A stretch of 64,000 bases of DNA from positions 1 through 64,000 of the forward strand of contig JANLPQ010000033.1 of NCBI GenBank assembly GCA_031367325.1. Reading direction: 5' to 3'. The translations under genes and the position numbers were made by a program. The notes under the pieces were generated by a model, which was given only the letters and a program-made list of their open reading frames with translations, made no database searches and was not told the DNA's origin. This DNA comes from JAAFIP01 sp031367325 (GTDB lineage Bacteria > Pseudomonadota > Gammaproteobacteria > Burkholderiales > Burkholderiaceae_C). Positions 24,038-33,010 of the stretch are shown here, piece by piece (within the stretch, counting starts at the first letter, position 1; every line of letters starts with the position of its first letter).

Positions 24038-25090
24038 TCAACCTGTTGTCTTCTTTGCCACTTGCTCTGCCAGCCGCGCAAATAAATCTACACCCATTTG
24101 CAGCATCAAATCAGGCAAATCAATCATCACCCAGTTCTCGCGCAGCGTGTCGCCTTCTCTGCGCCACCAGTCGGCCACACGCATGGTGATGGGGCCGCTG
24201 ATTGCTGTGGCACCCAAGTAGTCACCCGCGTGGGTAGCGTGCACGCTGGGCCAGCCGGTCGATGCAATGTAATGCCCCTCACTAATGCGGCTGATATGGT
24301 TACCACCTTTGCGGTCGGGAAAGGCGTGTAAAAAGGGTGTTTGGTGGTGCTTTTGAAAACCCTCCACCGTGCGCGACGTACCAATGCCACACGGCCCGTA
24401 CCACATCATCTCAGGGTGCCAAAAAGCGTGCATGCCCATGCTTTTTAAATCTTTTTGATTGAACGATGTCAACCCGCCGATCATGCGGTCTAGGCTGTCC
24501 ATCGACGCGCGCGTGGCCTGCGCATCTTGCGCTGTGTGCAACAGGCCGTCTTGCATCTGCGGGCCGGGCACAATCAGCTCGGCCCCGGTGTTGCGGGGCA
24601 GCACGTAGTAGCCCGCTTGGCGCATCACATCCACCAGGTCTAGCAAGATGCGGGCGTCAACAATCTTGGGGCCTTGCGGGGTGTCGGCAACGCGGTAAAA
24701 CTCGCCTATACGCACATACACCGTGTCGCCCGTGGCGGGTATGCCTAGCCAGTCATGCACAAAAGTCCCGCACAGGTAGCCATGCGCCGTCACCCAGGTG
24801 CCCGCGCCACCACAAAAGCGGCCATCAAACTCGCCTGCAAAAAACAATTGCGTGCGCCGCTCTAGGTTAGGTATGGCGTGCAGCAAAGGCTGCCAAAACT
24901 TGGTATTTATTTCTGCTGTGCCATGCACTGTGTTGATGGGGTGGAACACATGGCATGTGCATGCGGAGTCAAAATATTGCGCTAGCGCGGGGGCTGCGTC
25001 AGTGCTTGTGGGGCCTAGTGCGGTGTTGCCAGGCAGGGCTTGCAGGGCGGCCCACACAATGGATTTTGCAGTAGCTAGCGATAATGTCAT
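24038..25090 (-). CDS. NTF2/SnoaL-like protein, two domains
   Basis: About 350 residues from the ATG at 25090 (a TTG at 25156 is in frame). Two cone-shaped NTF2-like domains: the first with ALAQYFDSACTCHVFHPINT and FFAGEFDGRFCGG, the second with MGMHAFWHPEMMWYGPCGIG and VADWWRREGDTLRENWVMID. Such proteins are small-molecule isomerases, hydrolases or lyases. Divergent from the hisD-like gene, with two LacI-type operators in between, so it belongs to the catabolic cluster. A second NTF2-like protein is encoded at 28482. Reaction unknown. Confidence 0.8.
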   Translation of the reverse strand: MTLSLATAKSIVWAALQALPGNTALGPTSTDAAPALAQYFDSACTCHVFHPINTVHGTAEINTKFWQPLLHAIPNLERRTQLFFAGEFDGRFCGGAGTWVTAHGYLCGTFVHDWLGIPATGDTVYVRIGEFYRVADTPQGPKIVDARILLDLVDVMRQAGYYVLPRNTGAELIVPGPQMQDGLLHTAQDAQATRASMDSLDRMIGGLTSFNQKDLKSMGMHAFWHPEMMWYGPCGIGTSRTVEGFQKHHQTPFLHAFPDRKGGNHISRISEGHYIASTGWPSVHATHAGDYLGATAISGPITMRVADWWRREGDTLRENWVMIDLPDLMLQMGVDLFARLAEQVAKKTTG

Positions 25091-25101
25091 GCATGCATTA
25101 T

Positions 25102-25115
25102 TGCAAGCGTATGCT
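25102..25115. promoter_or_regulatory. LacI-type operator 1
   Basis: TGCAAGCGTATGCT fits the LacI-family half-sites around a central CG at 12 of 14 positions. It lies 12 bases upstream of the divergent NTF2-like gene start. Twelve of 14 bases match operator 2 read on the other strand. Confidence 0.6.
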
Positions 25116-25233
25116 TGACTGACAATGGCTGTTTGTAAAACCAGCTTCTCACTCAAATAAGTAATTTTTACACTGGAATTTTGAATAATTTAAGGGTAAA
25201 TGCTAATGAGTAGATGCGCATTGCGATTTATTC

Positions 25234-25247
25234 TGCATACGTTTGCA
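25234..25247. promoter_or_regulatory. LacI-type operator 2
   Basis: TGCATACGTTTGCA is an almost perfect palindrome with a central CG; it lies 26 bases before the hisD-like start. With operator 1 it frames the divergent promoter region, spaced 132 bases centre to centre. The LacI-family protein encoded at 27389 in the same cluster is the obvious candidate. Confidence 0.65.
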
Positions 25248-25272
25248 ATACAATATATAAGGATAATTTTGT

Positions 25273-26595
25273 ATGATCCGTTATCTTAAACAGGGCAAAG
25301 ATGCCCAAGCCAAATCGGATGCTGACGTCAAAGTACGCGCCACTGTCGAAGCTATTTTGAAAGATATCGAAGCGCGCGGCGACGGCGCAGTGCGTGAGTA
25401 CGGCCAAAAGTTTGACAACTGGAACCCGGCAGATTTCAGGCTGTCGCAGGCCGAGATTGAAAAAGCTGTTAAGTCACTGTCTGCGCGCGAGACAGAAGAT
25501 ATTAAGTTTGCACAAGCGCAGATTCGTAAATTTGCCACCGTGCAGCTGCAGAGCATGAAAGAGGTAGAAGTTGAAACCTTGCCCGGCGTGATCTTGGGCC
25601 ACAAGCATGTGCCTGTAGGCGCTGTGGGCTGCTACATTCCCGGTGGTAAATACCCGATGATTGCCTCGGCCCACATGAGTGTGCTGACCGCCAAAGTGGC
25701 GGGTGTGAAACGTGTGGTGTCCACCGCGCCCGCCTTCCATGGTGCACCGCACCCCGCTATTGTCACAGCCATGCACCTGGCTGGCGCAGACGAGATTTTG
25801 ACATTGGGCGGTGTGCAAGCCGTGGCCGCCATGGCCATTGGCACGCAAAGCATTCAGCCTGTCGACATGTTGGTGGGCCCAGGTAATATGTTTGTAGCCG
25901 AGGCTAAGCGGCAGCTGTATGGTCGGGTGGGTATCGACCTATTTGCTGGGCCTACAGAAACCTTAATCATCGCCGACGAAACAGTAGACGGCGAGATGTG
26001 CGCCGTAGATTTGCTAGGCCAAGGCGAGCATGGCTTGACCTCACCAGCAGTGTTGCTGACAAATAGCGAACGCCTAGCCAAAGACACTCTGGCCGAGGTA
26101 GAGCGGCAGCTAAAAATTCTGCCCACAGCAGACATCGCTGCCCAAAGCTGGGCCGAGTTTGGCGAGATTATTGTGTGTGATACCTACGAAGAAATGCTAG
26201 AAAAAGCCAACGATATCGCCTCTGAGCACGTGCAAATCATGACCAATCGGGACGACTGGTTTCATACGCACATGCAAAATTATGGCGCGCTGTTTATCGG
26301 TCCACGCACTAATGTGGCCTTTGGCGACAAAGTCATTGGCACTAACCACACCTTGCCTACCAACAAAGCCGCGCGTTACACCGGCGGGCTGTGGGTGGGT
26401 AAATTCCTTAAAACCTGCACCTACCAAAAAGTGCTGACCAACGAGGCCAGCGCACTGGTGGGTGAATATTGTTCGCGCCTGTGCCATATGGAAAATTTTG
26501 CAGGACATGGTGAGCAGGCTAATCTGCGCGTGCGCCGCTACGGCGCGCGCGCTGAGGTGCCGTGGTACCAGCCCGTGCCTGCGCTTGCGGTGTGA
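25273..26595 (+). CDS. Histidinol dehydrogenase-like oxidoreductase
   Basis: 440 residues of the HisD family: zinc- and NAD-dependent oxidation of an alcohol through an aldehyde to an acid. Conserved blocks: VPVGAVGCYIPGGKYP, MLVGPGNMFVAEAKRQLYG, LLGQGEHGLTSPA with the zinc-binding Gln and His, ASEHVQIMTN with the catalytic Glu-His pair, and ENFAGHGEQANLR with the late His. No other his gene is near. HisD homologues outside his operons include HpsN, which oxidises dihydroxypropanesulfonate; a catabolic alcohol substrate is therefore likelier than histidinol. First gene of the rightward operon. Confidence 0.85.
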   Translation: MIRYLKQGKDAQAKSDADVKVRATVEAILKDIEARGDGAVREYGQKFDNWNPADFRLSQAEIEKAVKSLSARETEDIKFAQAQIRKFATVQLQSMKEVEVETLPGVILGHKHVPVGAVGCYIPGGKYPMIASAHMSVLTAKVAGVKRVVSTAPAFHGAPHPAIVTAMHLAGADEILTLGGVQAVAAMAIGTQSIQPVDMLVGPGNMFVAEAKRQLYGRVGIDLFAGPTETLIIADETVDGEMCAVDLLGQGEHGLTSPAVLLTNSERLAKDTLAEVERQLKILPTADIAAQSWAEFGEIIVCDTYEEMLEKANDIASEHVQIMTNRDDWFHTHMQNYGALFIGPRTNVAFGDKVIGTNHTLPTNKAARYTGGLWVGKFLKTCTYQKVLTNEASALVGEYCSRLCHMENFAGHGEQANLRVRRYGARAEVPWYQPVPALAV

Positions 26596-26611
26596 GGTCA
26601 CAGGCCCTTTT

Positions 26612-27379
26612 ATGCTGCCCATAACGCCCAGCTTTCGCCTTGACGGCAAGCGTGCACTGGTAACAGGTGCCAGCCGCGGCATTGGCTTGGCTATGGCGGC
26701 AGCGTTGGCGCAGGCGGGCGCTGCGGTGACCTTGGTGGCACGCAATGCAGCCGCCTTAGAAGCTGCTGCAGCGGCCATTCGCGCAGACGGCTGTGCATGC
26801 GACACTGCCGTACTTGACGTCACAGACACTGTAGCCGTGGTGGCCTACGTAGCGCAAGCACCTGTGTTCGACATACTGGTCAACAACGCAGGTATGGCAA
26901 AGCATGCGCTGCTAAGCGACATGACCGAGGTGGACTACGACGCAGTGATGAACTTGAATGTGCGTGCCACGTTTATGCTAACCCGCGAAGTGGTACGCCG
27001 CATGCAAGCTGCTGCCGATGGCAGGCAGCGCAGTATTATTAATATTTCATCGCAGATGGGCCTGGTAGGCGGCCCTAAGCGCGCGCTGTACTGCGCTAGC
27101 AAACATGCGCTGGAGGGCTTTACCAAAGCGCTGGCGTGGGAGCTGGCCAAAGACCATATTCGCGTTAACACGCTGTGCCCTACATTTATCGAAACAGAGC
27201 TAACGCGTACTGCGCTGGCGGACCCAACATTCAAAGAATTTGTCACCTCGCGCATCGCGCGCGGCAGCTTGGGCCAGATGCGAGAAGTGATGGGGCCAGT
27301 GGTATTTTTAGCCAGCGATGCGGCCAGCTTGATCACCGGGTCTGCGTTGATGCTGGACGGTGGGTGGACTGCAGTTTAG
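26612..27379 (+). CDS. SDR family oxidoreductase
   Basis: 255 residues from the ATG at 26612. Classical SDR: cofactor loop VTGASRGIGLAMA, NNAGMAKHALL, active-site Ser/Tyr/Lys in ISSQMGLVGGPKRALYCASK, and the C-terminal GSALMLDGGWTAV. Close to 3-ketoacyl reductase/sugar-alcohol dehydrogenase types. It follows the hisD-like gene by 16 bases and precedes the LacI gene by 9, so it probably oxidises the same substrate or a related hydroxyl. Substrate unknown. Confidence 0.9.
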   Translation: MLPITPSFRLDGKRALVTGASRGIGLAMAAALAQAGAAVTLVARNAAALEAAAAAIRADGCACDTAVLDVTDTVAVVAYVAQAPVFDILVNNAGMAKHALLSDMTEVDYDAVMNLNVRATFMLTREVVRRMQAAADGRQRSIINISSQMGLVGGPKRALYCASKHALEGFTKALAWELAKDHIRVNTLCPTFIETELTRTALADPTFKEFVTSRIARGSLGQMREVMGPVVFLASDAASLITGSALMLDGGWTAV

Positions 27380-27388
27380 GTCAACACC

Positions 27389-28471
27389 ATGAAAGCCAAT
27401 GTCACCTCCCTAGACGTTGCGCGCTTAGCGCAGGTGTCGCAGTCGGCGGTTAGTCGTACTTACACACCTGGTGCCAGCGTGTCCGTCGACACGCGTGCAC
27501 GCGTGCAAGATGCCGCCAAGAAACTAGGCTACCGTCCTAACGCGATCGCCCGCAGTTTGTCTACCCGCCGCAGCCGCATGATTGGCGTGGTGATGAGTCA
27601 GCTAGACAATCAGTTTTACCCATTGATTTTAGAAAAACTGTCTCAGCGTTTGCAGCGCGACGGCTACCACGTGCTGCTGTTTATCAGCGACACACGCGAG
27701 GCCGATGTCGTGCTGTCAGAGATTTTGCAATACCAAGTTGACGGCATCGTCATGGCATCCACCGTGCTGTCGTCGGCACTGGCACGCGACTGCGCTGATG
27801 CAGGCATACCTGTGGTATTGTTTAACCGCATGACGCGACAAGCAGCTAACGATTTGCACCCTGCCAGTTCGGTCACCTCAGACAACGAAGTAGGTGCTCG
27901 TCGCGTAGCGCAGCATTTGGTGGCGGCGGGCCACCAGCGCATTGCCTACATTGCGGGCCTAGAAGAATCCAGTACCAATGTAGACCGCGAGCGCGGTTTT
28001 AGAGAAGAGCTGCACAAGCTAGGCTCACGCATCCATGCACGCGCCGTGGGTAACTACAGTTTTGAAGGGGCGCAACAGGCAGCGCGTCAACTATTTAGCC
28101 AAGCTCAAGATCGACCCGATGCTGTGTTTGTGGGCAGTGACCACATGGCCATCGCTGTGATGGACGTACTGCGTGCCGAGCTAGCTTTGCGGGTACCCCA
28201 AGACGTCAGTGTGGTGGGTTTCGATAATGTACCGCAAGCTGCATGGGGTGCTTACCAGTTAACTACTGTAGAGCAGCCCGCACAAGCCATGATCGAAGCG
28301 ACCGCCAGTTTGTTGCATGAACAACTGCAAGGCGCGGTGAAGGCGCGCAATATTACCGTGCCGTGCCAGCTGATCGTGCGGCAATCTAGCCTCGCCGTAG
28401 CTGACACAACGCACGTTAATGCGGTGCAAGCTACCATATCTGCGGGCCAAGTAGCACGCAACGCAGCCTGA
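27389..28471 (+). CDS. LacI-family regulator of the cluster
   Basis: 360 residues. N-terminal helix-turn-helix VTSLDVARLAQVSQSAVSRT, the hinge KKLGYRPNAIARSLSTRR, then a periplasmic-binding-type sensor (MIGVVMSQLDNQFYPLILE to PQDVSVVGFDNVPQA). It would bind the central-CG palindromes found between the divergent genes and release them when bound to a sugar-like inducer. The ligand is not known. Confidence 0.92.
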   Translation: MKANVTSLDVARLAQVSQSAVSRTYTPGASVSVDTRARVQDAAKKLGYRPNAIARSLSTRRSRMIGVVMSQLDNQFYPLILEKLSQRLQRDGYHVLLFISDTREADVVLSEILQYQVDGIVMASTVLSSALARDCADAGIPVVLFNRMTRQAANDLHPASSVTSDNEVGARRVAQHLVAAGHQRIAYIAGLEESSTNVDRERGFREELHKLGSRIHARAVGNYSFEGAQQAARQLFSQAQDRPDAVFVGSDHMAIAVMDVLRAELALRVPQDVSVVGFDNVPQAAWGAYQLTTVEQPAQAMIEATASLLHEQLQGAVKARNITVPCQLIVRQSSLAVADTTHVNAVQATISAGQVARNAA

Positions 28472-28481
28472 ACTGAGCAGG

Positions 28482-29528
28482 ATGATGTCTACCATCGTTG
28501 ATCCCCATCCCATGGCCGCACTAGAGCAGGCGAACGCCATGCGCGGTTTCGACGCTGAGTTCAAAAACCTTGACCACTATATTCGCGTCATCACTGACCG
28601 TATTTGGGAAGGCGGCCGTATTGAGGATATTCGCCGCTACTACAGCGACCCTTGCGTTGTAGAAACGCCTTCGTCGGTCAGCACCAGCGTGCAAGCGGTG
28701 ATTGATGGCACGCGCGCAACGTTGGCCATGTTTCCAGACCGCAGGCTGCTGGCGGAGGATGTTATTCAGTCGGGTGATGCTGAAGGTGGTTTTTTAAGTA
28801 GCCACCGCATCATCTCGCCGATGACGCATTTAGGCGACGGCATGTTTGGCAAAGCCACAGGACGCAAGCTGCAGGTGCGTACCATTGCCGACTGTGTGTG
28901 CAAAGACAACCGCATCACGCACGAGTGGCTGGTGCGCGACCAAGCTGCCATTGCATTGCAAATTGGCACGACACCGCAAGCTTTAGCGCAGCAGTGGCTC
29001 AACACCCGGAGCGCTTTTAACAAGCCAGTGGCACAACCCGCACCTAGCTATTATCAAAGCCACATCAGCAGCGATTCTCTCGCACACGGTTATGCGCAAG
29101 CGATAGAGGCTTACAGCCGTGGCCAGGCACCCACAGCATCAGCGTATGACGATGCTGTACACCATATAGGCCATGGCGGCATCACGCGTTATGGCCATGC
29201 AGAGGTAGGCGCATATTGGACTGGTTTGTTCAGTGCACTTAATCCGCACAACTTTGCAGTAGAACACTTGGCGCACCAGCGCGGTAGCGGGCGCGCAGAC
29301 CGCGTGGCACTGCGCTGGCGAGCACATTGCAGCGCAGTTTCTGATGCATTTTCGGCCTCTAGGGCAATAAATACCTGCTCAAGCAGCTATGAATTTAAGA
29401 GTAACAACGAAATTGAACTGATCGGCATCAACCATGTTGAATTTCACCAAGGCCGCGTTGTGCGCGAGTATGTACTGATTGATGAAGTCGCTCTTTGGAT
29501 GCAAATTCTTACCCCACAGACTGCGTAA
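28482..29528 (+). CDS. NTF2/SnoaL-like protein with in-frame REP-A insert
   Basis: 348 residues, start ATG ATG with GAGCAGG upstream. Two SnoaL-type domains: FKNLDHYIRVITDRIWEGGR and IEDIRRYYSDPCVVETPSS, then THEWLVRDQAAIALQ, then a second domain (HGYAQAIEAYSRGQAP to VVREYVLIDEVALWMQ). Residues about 290-307 (FSASRAINTCSSSYEFKS) are encoded by REP-A sequence and interrupt the second domain before the strand NEIELIGINHVEFHQG. If the protein works, the insert must be tolerated in a loop. Paralogue in kind of the divergent 24038 gene. Confidence 0.8.
   Translation: MMSTIVDPHPMAALEQANAMRGFDAEFKNLDHYIRVITDRIWEGGRIEDIRRYYSDPCVVETPSSVSTSVQAVIDGTRATLAMFPDRRLLAEDVIQSGDAEGGFLSSHRIISPMTHLGDGMFGKATGRKLQVRTIADCVCKDNRITHEWLVRDQAAIALQIGTTPQALAQQWLNTRSAFNKPVAQPAPSYYQSHISSDSLAHGYAQAIEAYSRGQAPTASAYDDAVHHIGHGGITRYGHAEVGAYWTGLFSALNPHNFAVEHLAHQRGSGRADRVALRWRAHCSAVSDAFSASRAINTCSSSYEFKSNNEIELIGINHVEFHQGRVVREYVLIDEVALWMQILTPQTA
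29349..29403 (+). repeat. REP-A repeat, copy 9, inside a gene
   Basis: TTTTCGGCCTCTAGGGCAAT, then AAATACCTGCTCAAGCAGC and TATGAATTTAAGAGTA. Open in the host reading frame across its full length. Confidence 0.85.
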
Positions 29529-29533
29529 AAATC

Positions 29534-30610
29534 ATGGCTCGCGTACAACTCAAAAATATTTCCAAATCCTGGGGCGAAGGTGCCAAGCTGGCCGTGGGCG
29601 TTAAGCAAATGTCGTTGGATATTGCGGACGGCGAGTTTTTGGTATTGCTCGGCCCCTCGGGTTGCGGCAAAACTACCACTATGCGCATGGTGGCGGGACT
29701 GGAAGAAGTTACTACCGGTGAAGTATGGATTGGTGATCGCCAAGTTAACGATTTGGAACCCAAAGATCGCGATGTGGCGATGGTGTTCCAAAGCTACGGC
29801 CTCTACCCCAACATGACGGTGTACGAGAACATCAGCTTTCCACTGCGCATACGCGGCATGCCTGCCAAAGACATTGACCCCGCCGTGATGAAAGCAGCGC
29901 GGCAAGTGGAGCTAACAGACTTTTTGCAACGCAAACCCAAAGAGCTGTCTGGCGGGCAACGCCAGCGCGTGGCATTAGCGCGCTCTATCGTACGCCAGCC
30001 CGCCGTGTTTTTAATGGACGAGCCGCTGAGCAATCTTGACGCTAAGCTGCGCGTGTCCATGCGCAGCCATTTAAAGCACTTGCACCACGAGCTGGGTATC
30101 ACCACTATTTACGTCACGCATGATCAGATTGAAGCCATGACACTGGCCGACCGCGTGGTGGTGATGAGTAAGGCCGAGATCCAGCAAATTGGCACGCCTG
30201 AGGATATTTACAACAACCCCGCTAATTTATTTGTGGCGGGATTTATTGGCAACCCGGCGATGAACTTGATTGAAGGCCGCTTGCACACTGGCATGTTTGA
30301 AGCCGAAGGTGTACGCATGCCAGGCTTTGGCACACTAACGCAAGACACGGTCGTACTGGGTGTGCGGGCCGAAGATTTGCGTGTGGTCAGCGCTGATGCC
30401 GCGCATGTCCACGGCGACGTATTTTCATTTGAGCTGACCGGTGACGCCACGCTGGCCACGCTCAAACCTGGCGGGCAATTTGTGACAGCAAAAGCTGGTA
30501 AAGATTACCGCGCCCAGATTGGCGAACGGCTAGGCCTTGCGGCTGATGCAACGCGCTGCTTCTTGTTCGATGGTCAAACGCAGAACCGGTTGCGCTTGGC
30601 TCCACTGTAA
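29534..30610 (+). CDS. ABC transporter ATP-binding protein (UgpC/MalK type)
   Basis: 358 residues. ATPase of a carbohydrate-type (CUT1) importer: Walker A GPSGCGKTTTMRMVAG, Q-loop VFQSYGLYPNMTVYEN, signature LSGGQRQRVALARSIV, Walker B VFLMDEPLSNLD, H-loop YVTHDQIEAMTLADR, and a C-terminal TOBE-like domain (GVRAEDLRVVS). The NTF2-like gene ends 5 bases before it. It energises uptake with the two permeases and the binding protein that follow. Confidence 0.95.
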   Translation: MARVQLKNISKSWGEGAKLAVGVKQMSLDIADGEFLVLLGPSGCGKTTTMRMVAGLEEVTTGEVWIGDRQVNDLEPKDRDVAMVFQSYGLYPNMTVYENISFPLRIRGMPAKDIDPAVMKAARQVELTDFLQRKPKELSGGQRQRVALARSIVRQPAVFLMDEPLSNLDAKLRVSMRSHLKHLHHELGITTIYVTHDQIEAMTLADRVVVMSKAEIQQIGTPEDIYNNPANLFVAGFIGNPAMNLIEGRLHTGMFEAEGVRMPGFGTLTQDTVVLGVRAEDLRVVSADAAHVHGDVFSFELTGDATLATLKPGGQFVTAKAGKDYRAQIGERLGLAADATRCFLFDGQTQNRLRLAPL

Positions 30611-30638
30611 ATTAACCGGCAACCTCTGGAGAACAGAC

Positions 30639-31910
30639 ATGACATTCTTAACCCTTCGCCGTAATCTGTTGGCCACGGCTGCCAGCATGGCTGCCATGGC
30701 TTTGGTGCCTGGCATGGTACAGGCACGCTGCGACAAATTGAGCAACGTTAAAGCAGGTGAAATCAATATTATTGGCAACAGTTTTCCTGCCCTGCAGCAC
30801 ATGGCCAAAGAGATGGAGTCGTGCACCCAAGGCGGCTTGAAGGTGCAATTCAAAATGACGCCCAATGCGCGCACTGAAATTGAGCAAGCGTTTGGTGCAT
30901 CAGGCCCGGTGGCGTTTGATGCGGCAGTGGTGTCCAGTGGCATCTACAGCTCACTTAACGCCAAAGGCCAGATTCAACCCATGACCGACTTGGTAGCCAA
31001 ATACAAAACCAAGTACAAAATCGAAGATAGCATGCTAGTGAAGGTCAACGGTGAAGTGATGGCGATCGCATTTATGCAAAATGCGCAAAACCTTTACTAC
31101 CGCAAAGATTTGTTTGCCAAGCACGGCATCAAAGTGCCCACGACGTACTCTGAAATGCTCGAAGCTGCTAAAGTTTTAAAAGAAAAAGAGCCTTCTATCC
31201 AAAACCCCATTGCGCAAACTTTTGCCAAAGGTTTTGACAGTGGTGCAGAGTTTGTGAATTTTTTTGTGGGCAGTGGTGGTAAATTTTTCAAAGCAGGCTC
31301 GGCGCAACCAGACTTCAATAGCGACGCGGGTGTGAAGGCCTTTGAAACTATGAAGGCCATGACCAAGTACATGACGCCTAACTTTTTAGCCTCTAACAGC
31401 GACGACGTGATGAACCAGTTTCAGCAAGGCACAGCGGCTATGGGCGTGCTGTGGGCTACACGTGCGCAGCGCATGGACGATGAAAAAGCCTCTAAGGTTG
31501 TGGGAAAAATTGAGTTTGCCGCAGCACCCGCGATCATGGCAGGCGGCAAAAGCGCCACGCATTTGTGGTGGGACGGTGTAGTGATGCCCAAAAATATGAA
31601 GGGTGATCGTGAAACTGCCTTTCAAGTGCTGATGGAATCGCTAGACGAAGAAACCATGAAGAAGGGCAATGATTTAACCATTTGGATTCGCTCTGCCTAC
31701 GCACCTACACGTTTTGGCAGCGGTGTAGCTGCATCGGCTAAAGCGGGTGCGCCACTGTGGCCAACCGAGCCGTATTTTGGTTTAGCTAATGCAGAGATCA
31801 ACAAAGTCATTCCTGATGTGTTGACGGGCGCCGTGTCGCCACGCGCAGGTTTAGCCATTGCTGCTGCGGGCTACGAGAAGTTGGCCAAAGAACAAGGCTT
31901 TATCAAGTAA
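30639..31910 (+). CDS. ABC transporter substrate-binding protein
   Basis: 423 residues from the ATG at 30639, with TGGAG upstream. A Sec signal peptide (RRNLLATAASMAAMALVPGM, cleavage after VQA) is followed by an extracellular solute-binding family 1 fold (UgpB/MalE class): NIIGNSFPALQHMAKEMES, VAIAFMQNAQNLYYRKDLFA style segment near residue 150, and THLWWDGVVMPKN. CUT1 binding proteins take oligosaccharides, polyols and glycerophosphoesters; the ligand here cannot be read from sequence. Confidence 0.92.
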   Translation: MTFLTLRRNLLATAASMAAMALVPGMVQARCDKLSNVKAGEINIIGNSFPALQHMAKEMESCTQGGLKVQFKMTPNARTEIEQAFGASGPVAFDAAVVSSGIYSSLNAKGQIQPMTDLVAKYKTKYKIEDSMLVKVNGEVMAIAFMQNAQNLYYRKDLFAKHGIKVPTTYSEMLEAAKVLKEKEPSIQNPIAQTFAKGFDSGAEFVNFFVGSGGKFFKAGSAQPDFNSDAGVKAFETMKAMTKYMTPNFLASNSDDVMNQFQQGTAAMGVLWATRAQRMDDEKASKVVGKIEFAAAPAIMAGGKSATHLWWDGVVMPKNMKGDRETAFQVLMESLDEETMKKGNDLTIWIRSAYAPTRFGSGVAASAKAGAPLWPTEPYFGLANAEINKVIPDVLTGAVSPRAGLAIAAAGYEKLAKEQGFIK

Positions 31911-31977
31911 GTTGTATGTTGTGTAGGCATGGCTGCTGATTACCCTGTGTAGTTTGCAACCATGCAGATTGGTAATA

Positions 31978-33009
31978 GTGAAACTCAATACCTTCATCCG
32001 CTTTGTAGGCCCTTCTGTGGCCCTGATGGTGTTGCTGATGGCGCTGCCGCTGGTGGTGACCTTCTATTTGTCTGTGCGCAACTGCGCACTAGATATGGAA
32101 GTGGTGACAGTTAAAGAAACCACGCCTTTTGGGACACAAGAAGTGGTCACCCAACGCGCTAAGTCAGACGCCAGTGGCAATGCGGTTAAAACCTGTGGGT
32201 TTGTGGGTTTAGATTATTTTAAAAAGGTGCTGGGTGTTGATGGCAACGACAGTACACCCGTTGCAATAGATACTCCGCCCGATGCACCGGGGCAGGCAGA
32301 AGATGCGGCGCGACTCAAAAATGCGCAGTCCACTGAATTTATCGGCGCTTTGAAATTCACTTTGCTATACACCATGGTGACTATGCCGTTTTCCATTGTG
32401 CTGGGTTTTATAGTAGCACTGGCGGTGAACACCACCTCACCGCGATGGAGGGGATTCTTAATCGCGGTGTCCCTTATGCCTACCATCATCACGCCGATTG
32501 TGGGCGGCTTGGCAATCAAGTGGCTGTTTCGTGATAACGGTCTAGTGCCCTATCTTTTGTCGCATATCGACATTAGCGTGTACTGGATGGCTGAGGCTTG
32601 GTCGGCACGCACGCTGGTTATTTTGTACGGCATTTGGCACAGCGCGCCATTCGCATTTATCGTGCTGTACGCGGGCTTGCAGTCGGTGCCGCAAGACAGT
32701 TTAGAAGCCGCTACGATTGATGGTGCTAACCATTGGCAAAAACTGCGCTATGTGACCTTGCCGCACTTGGCTCCATTGTTTGTGTTTATCGCGTTGATTA
32801 ATTTGATGGATGCTTACCGTGTTTTTGAGCCTGTAGTGGTGCTAACCCAAGGTGCATTTACCACCACGGTGCAGTACCTTACCTATGCCATCCTTACGCA
32901 AGAAAATAATCCGTACAAAGCCAGCGCAGCAGCCGTGCTCACCACATTAGGTATTGCAGTGTTGATATTGCCACTGCTTGTCAAAACGTGGCGCGAGAGA
33001 AAAGGTTGA
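31978..33009 (+). CDS. ABC transporter permease, first subunit
   Basis: About 343 residues from the GTG at 31978 (a TTG at 31954 is in frame). MalF/UgpA type: six or so membrane helices with the EAA loop DSLEAATIDGANHWQKLRYV near residue 240. Between the first and second helices there is an unusual periplasmic segment of about 75 residues (from ALDMEVVTVKETTPFG to RLKNAQSTEF) not found in compact relatives such as UgpA. It is probably a binding-protein contact or accessory domain. Confidence 0.9.
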   Translation: MKLNTFIRFVGPSVALMVLLMALPLVVTFYLSVRNCALDMEVVTVKETTPFGTQEVVTQRAKSDASGNAVKTCGFVGLDYFKKVLGVDGNDSTPVAIDTPPDAPGQAEDAARLKNAQSTEFIGALKFTLLYTMVTMPFSIVLGFIVALAVNTTSPRWRGFLIAVSLMPTIITPIVGGLAIKWLFRDNGLVPYLLSHIDISVYWMAEAWSARTLVILYGIWHSAPFAFIVLYAGLQSVPQDSLEAATIDGANHWQKLRYVTLPHLAPLFVFIALINLMDAYRVFEPVVVLTQGAFTTTVQYLTYAILTQENNPYKASAAAVLTTLGIAVLILPLLVKTWRERKG

Positions 33010-33010
33010 T

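Noticed and set aside
25273..26595. Reading the HisD-like gene as histidine biosynthesis
   Set aside because: No his genes are near; it heads a catabolic operon with SDR, LacI and ABC genes.
31928..31965. Short hairpin GCATGG/CCATGC after the binding-protein gene
   Set aside because: Six-base stem with a long loop; too weak to call an attenuator, although the position is typical.
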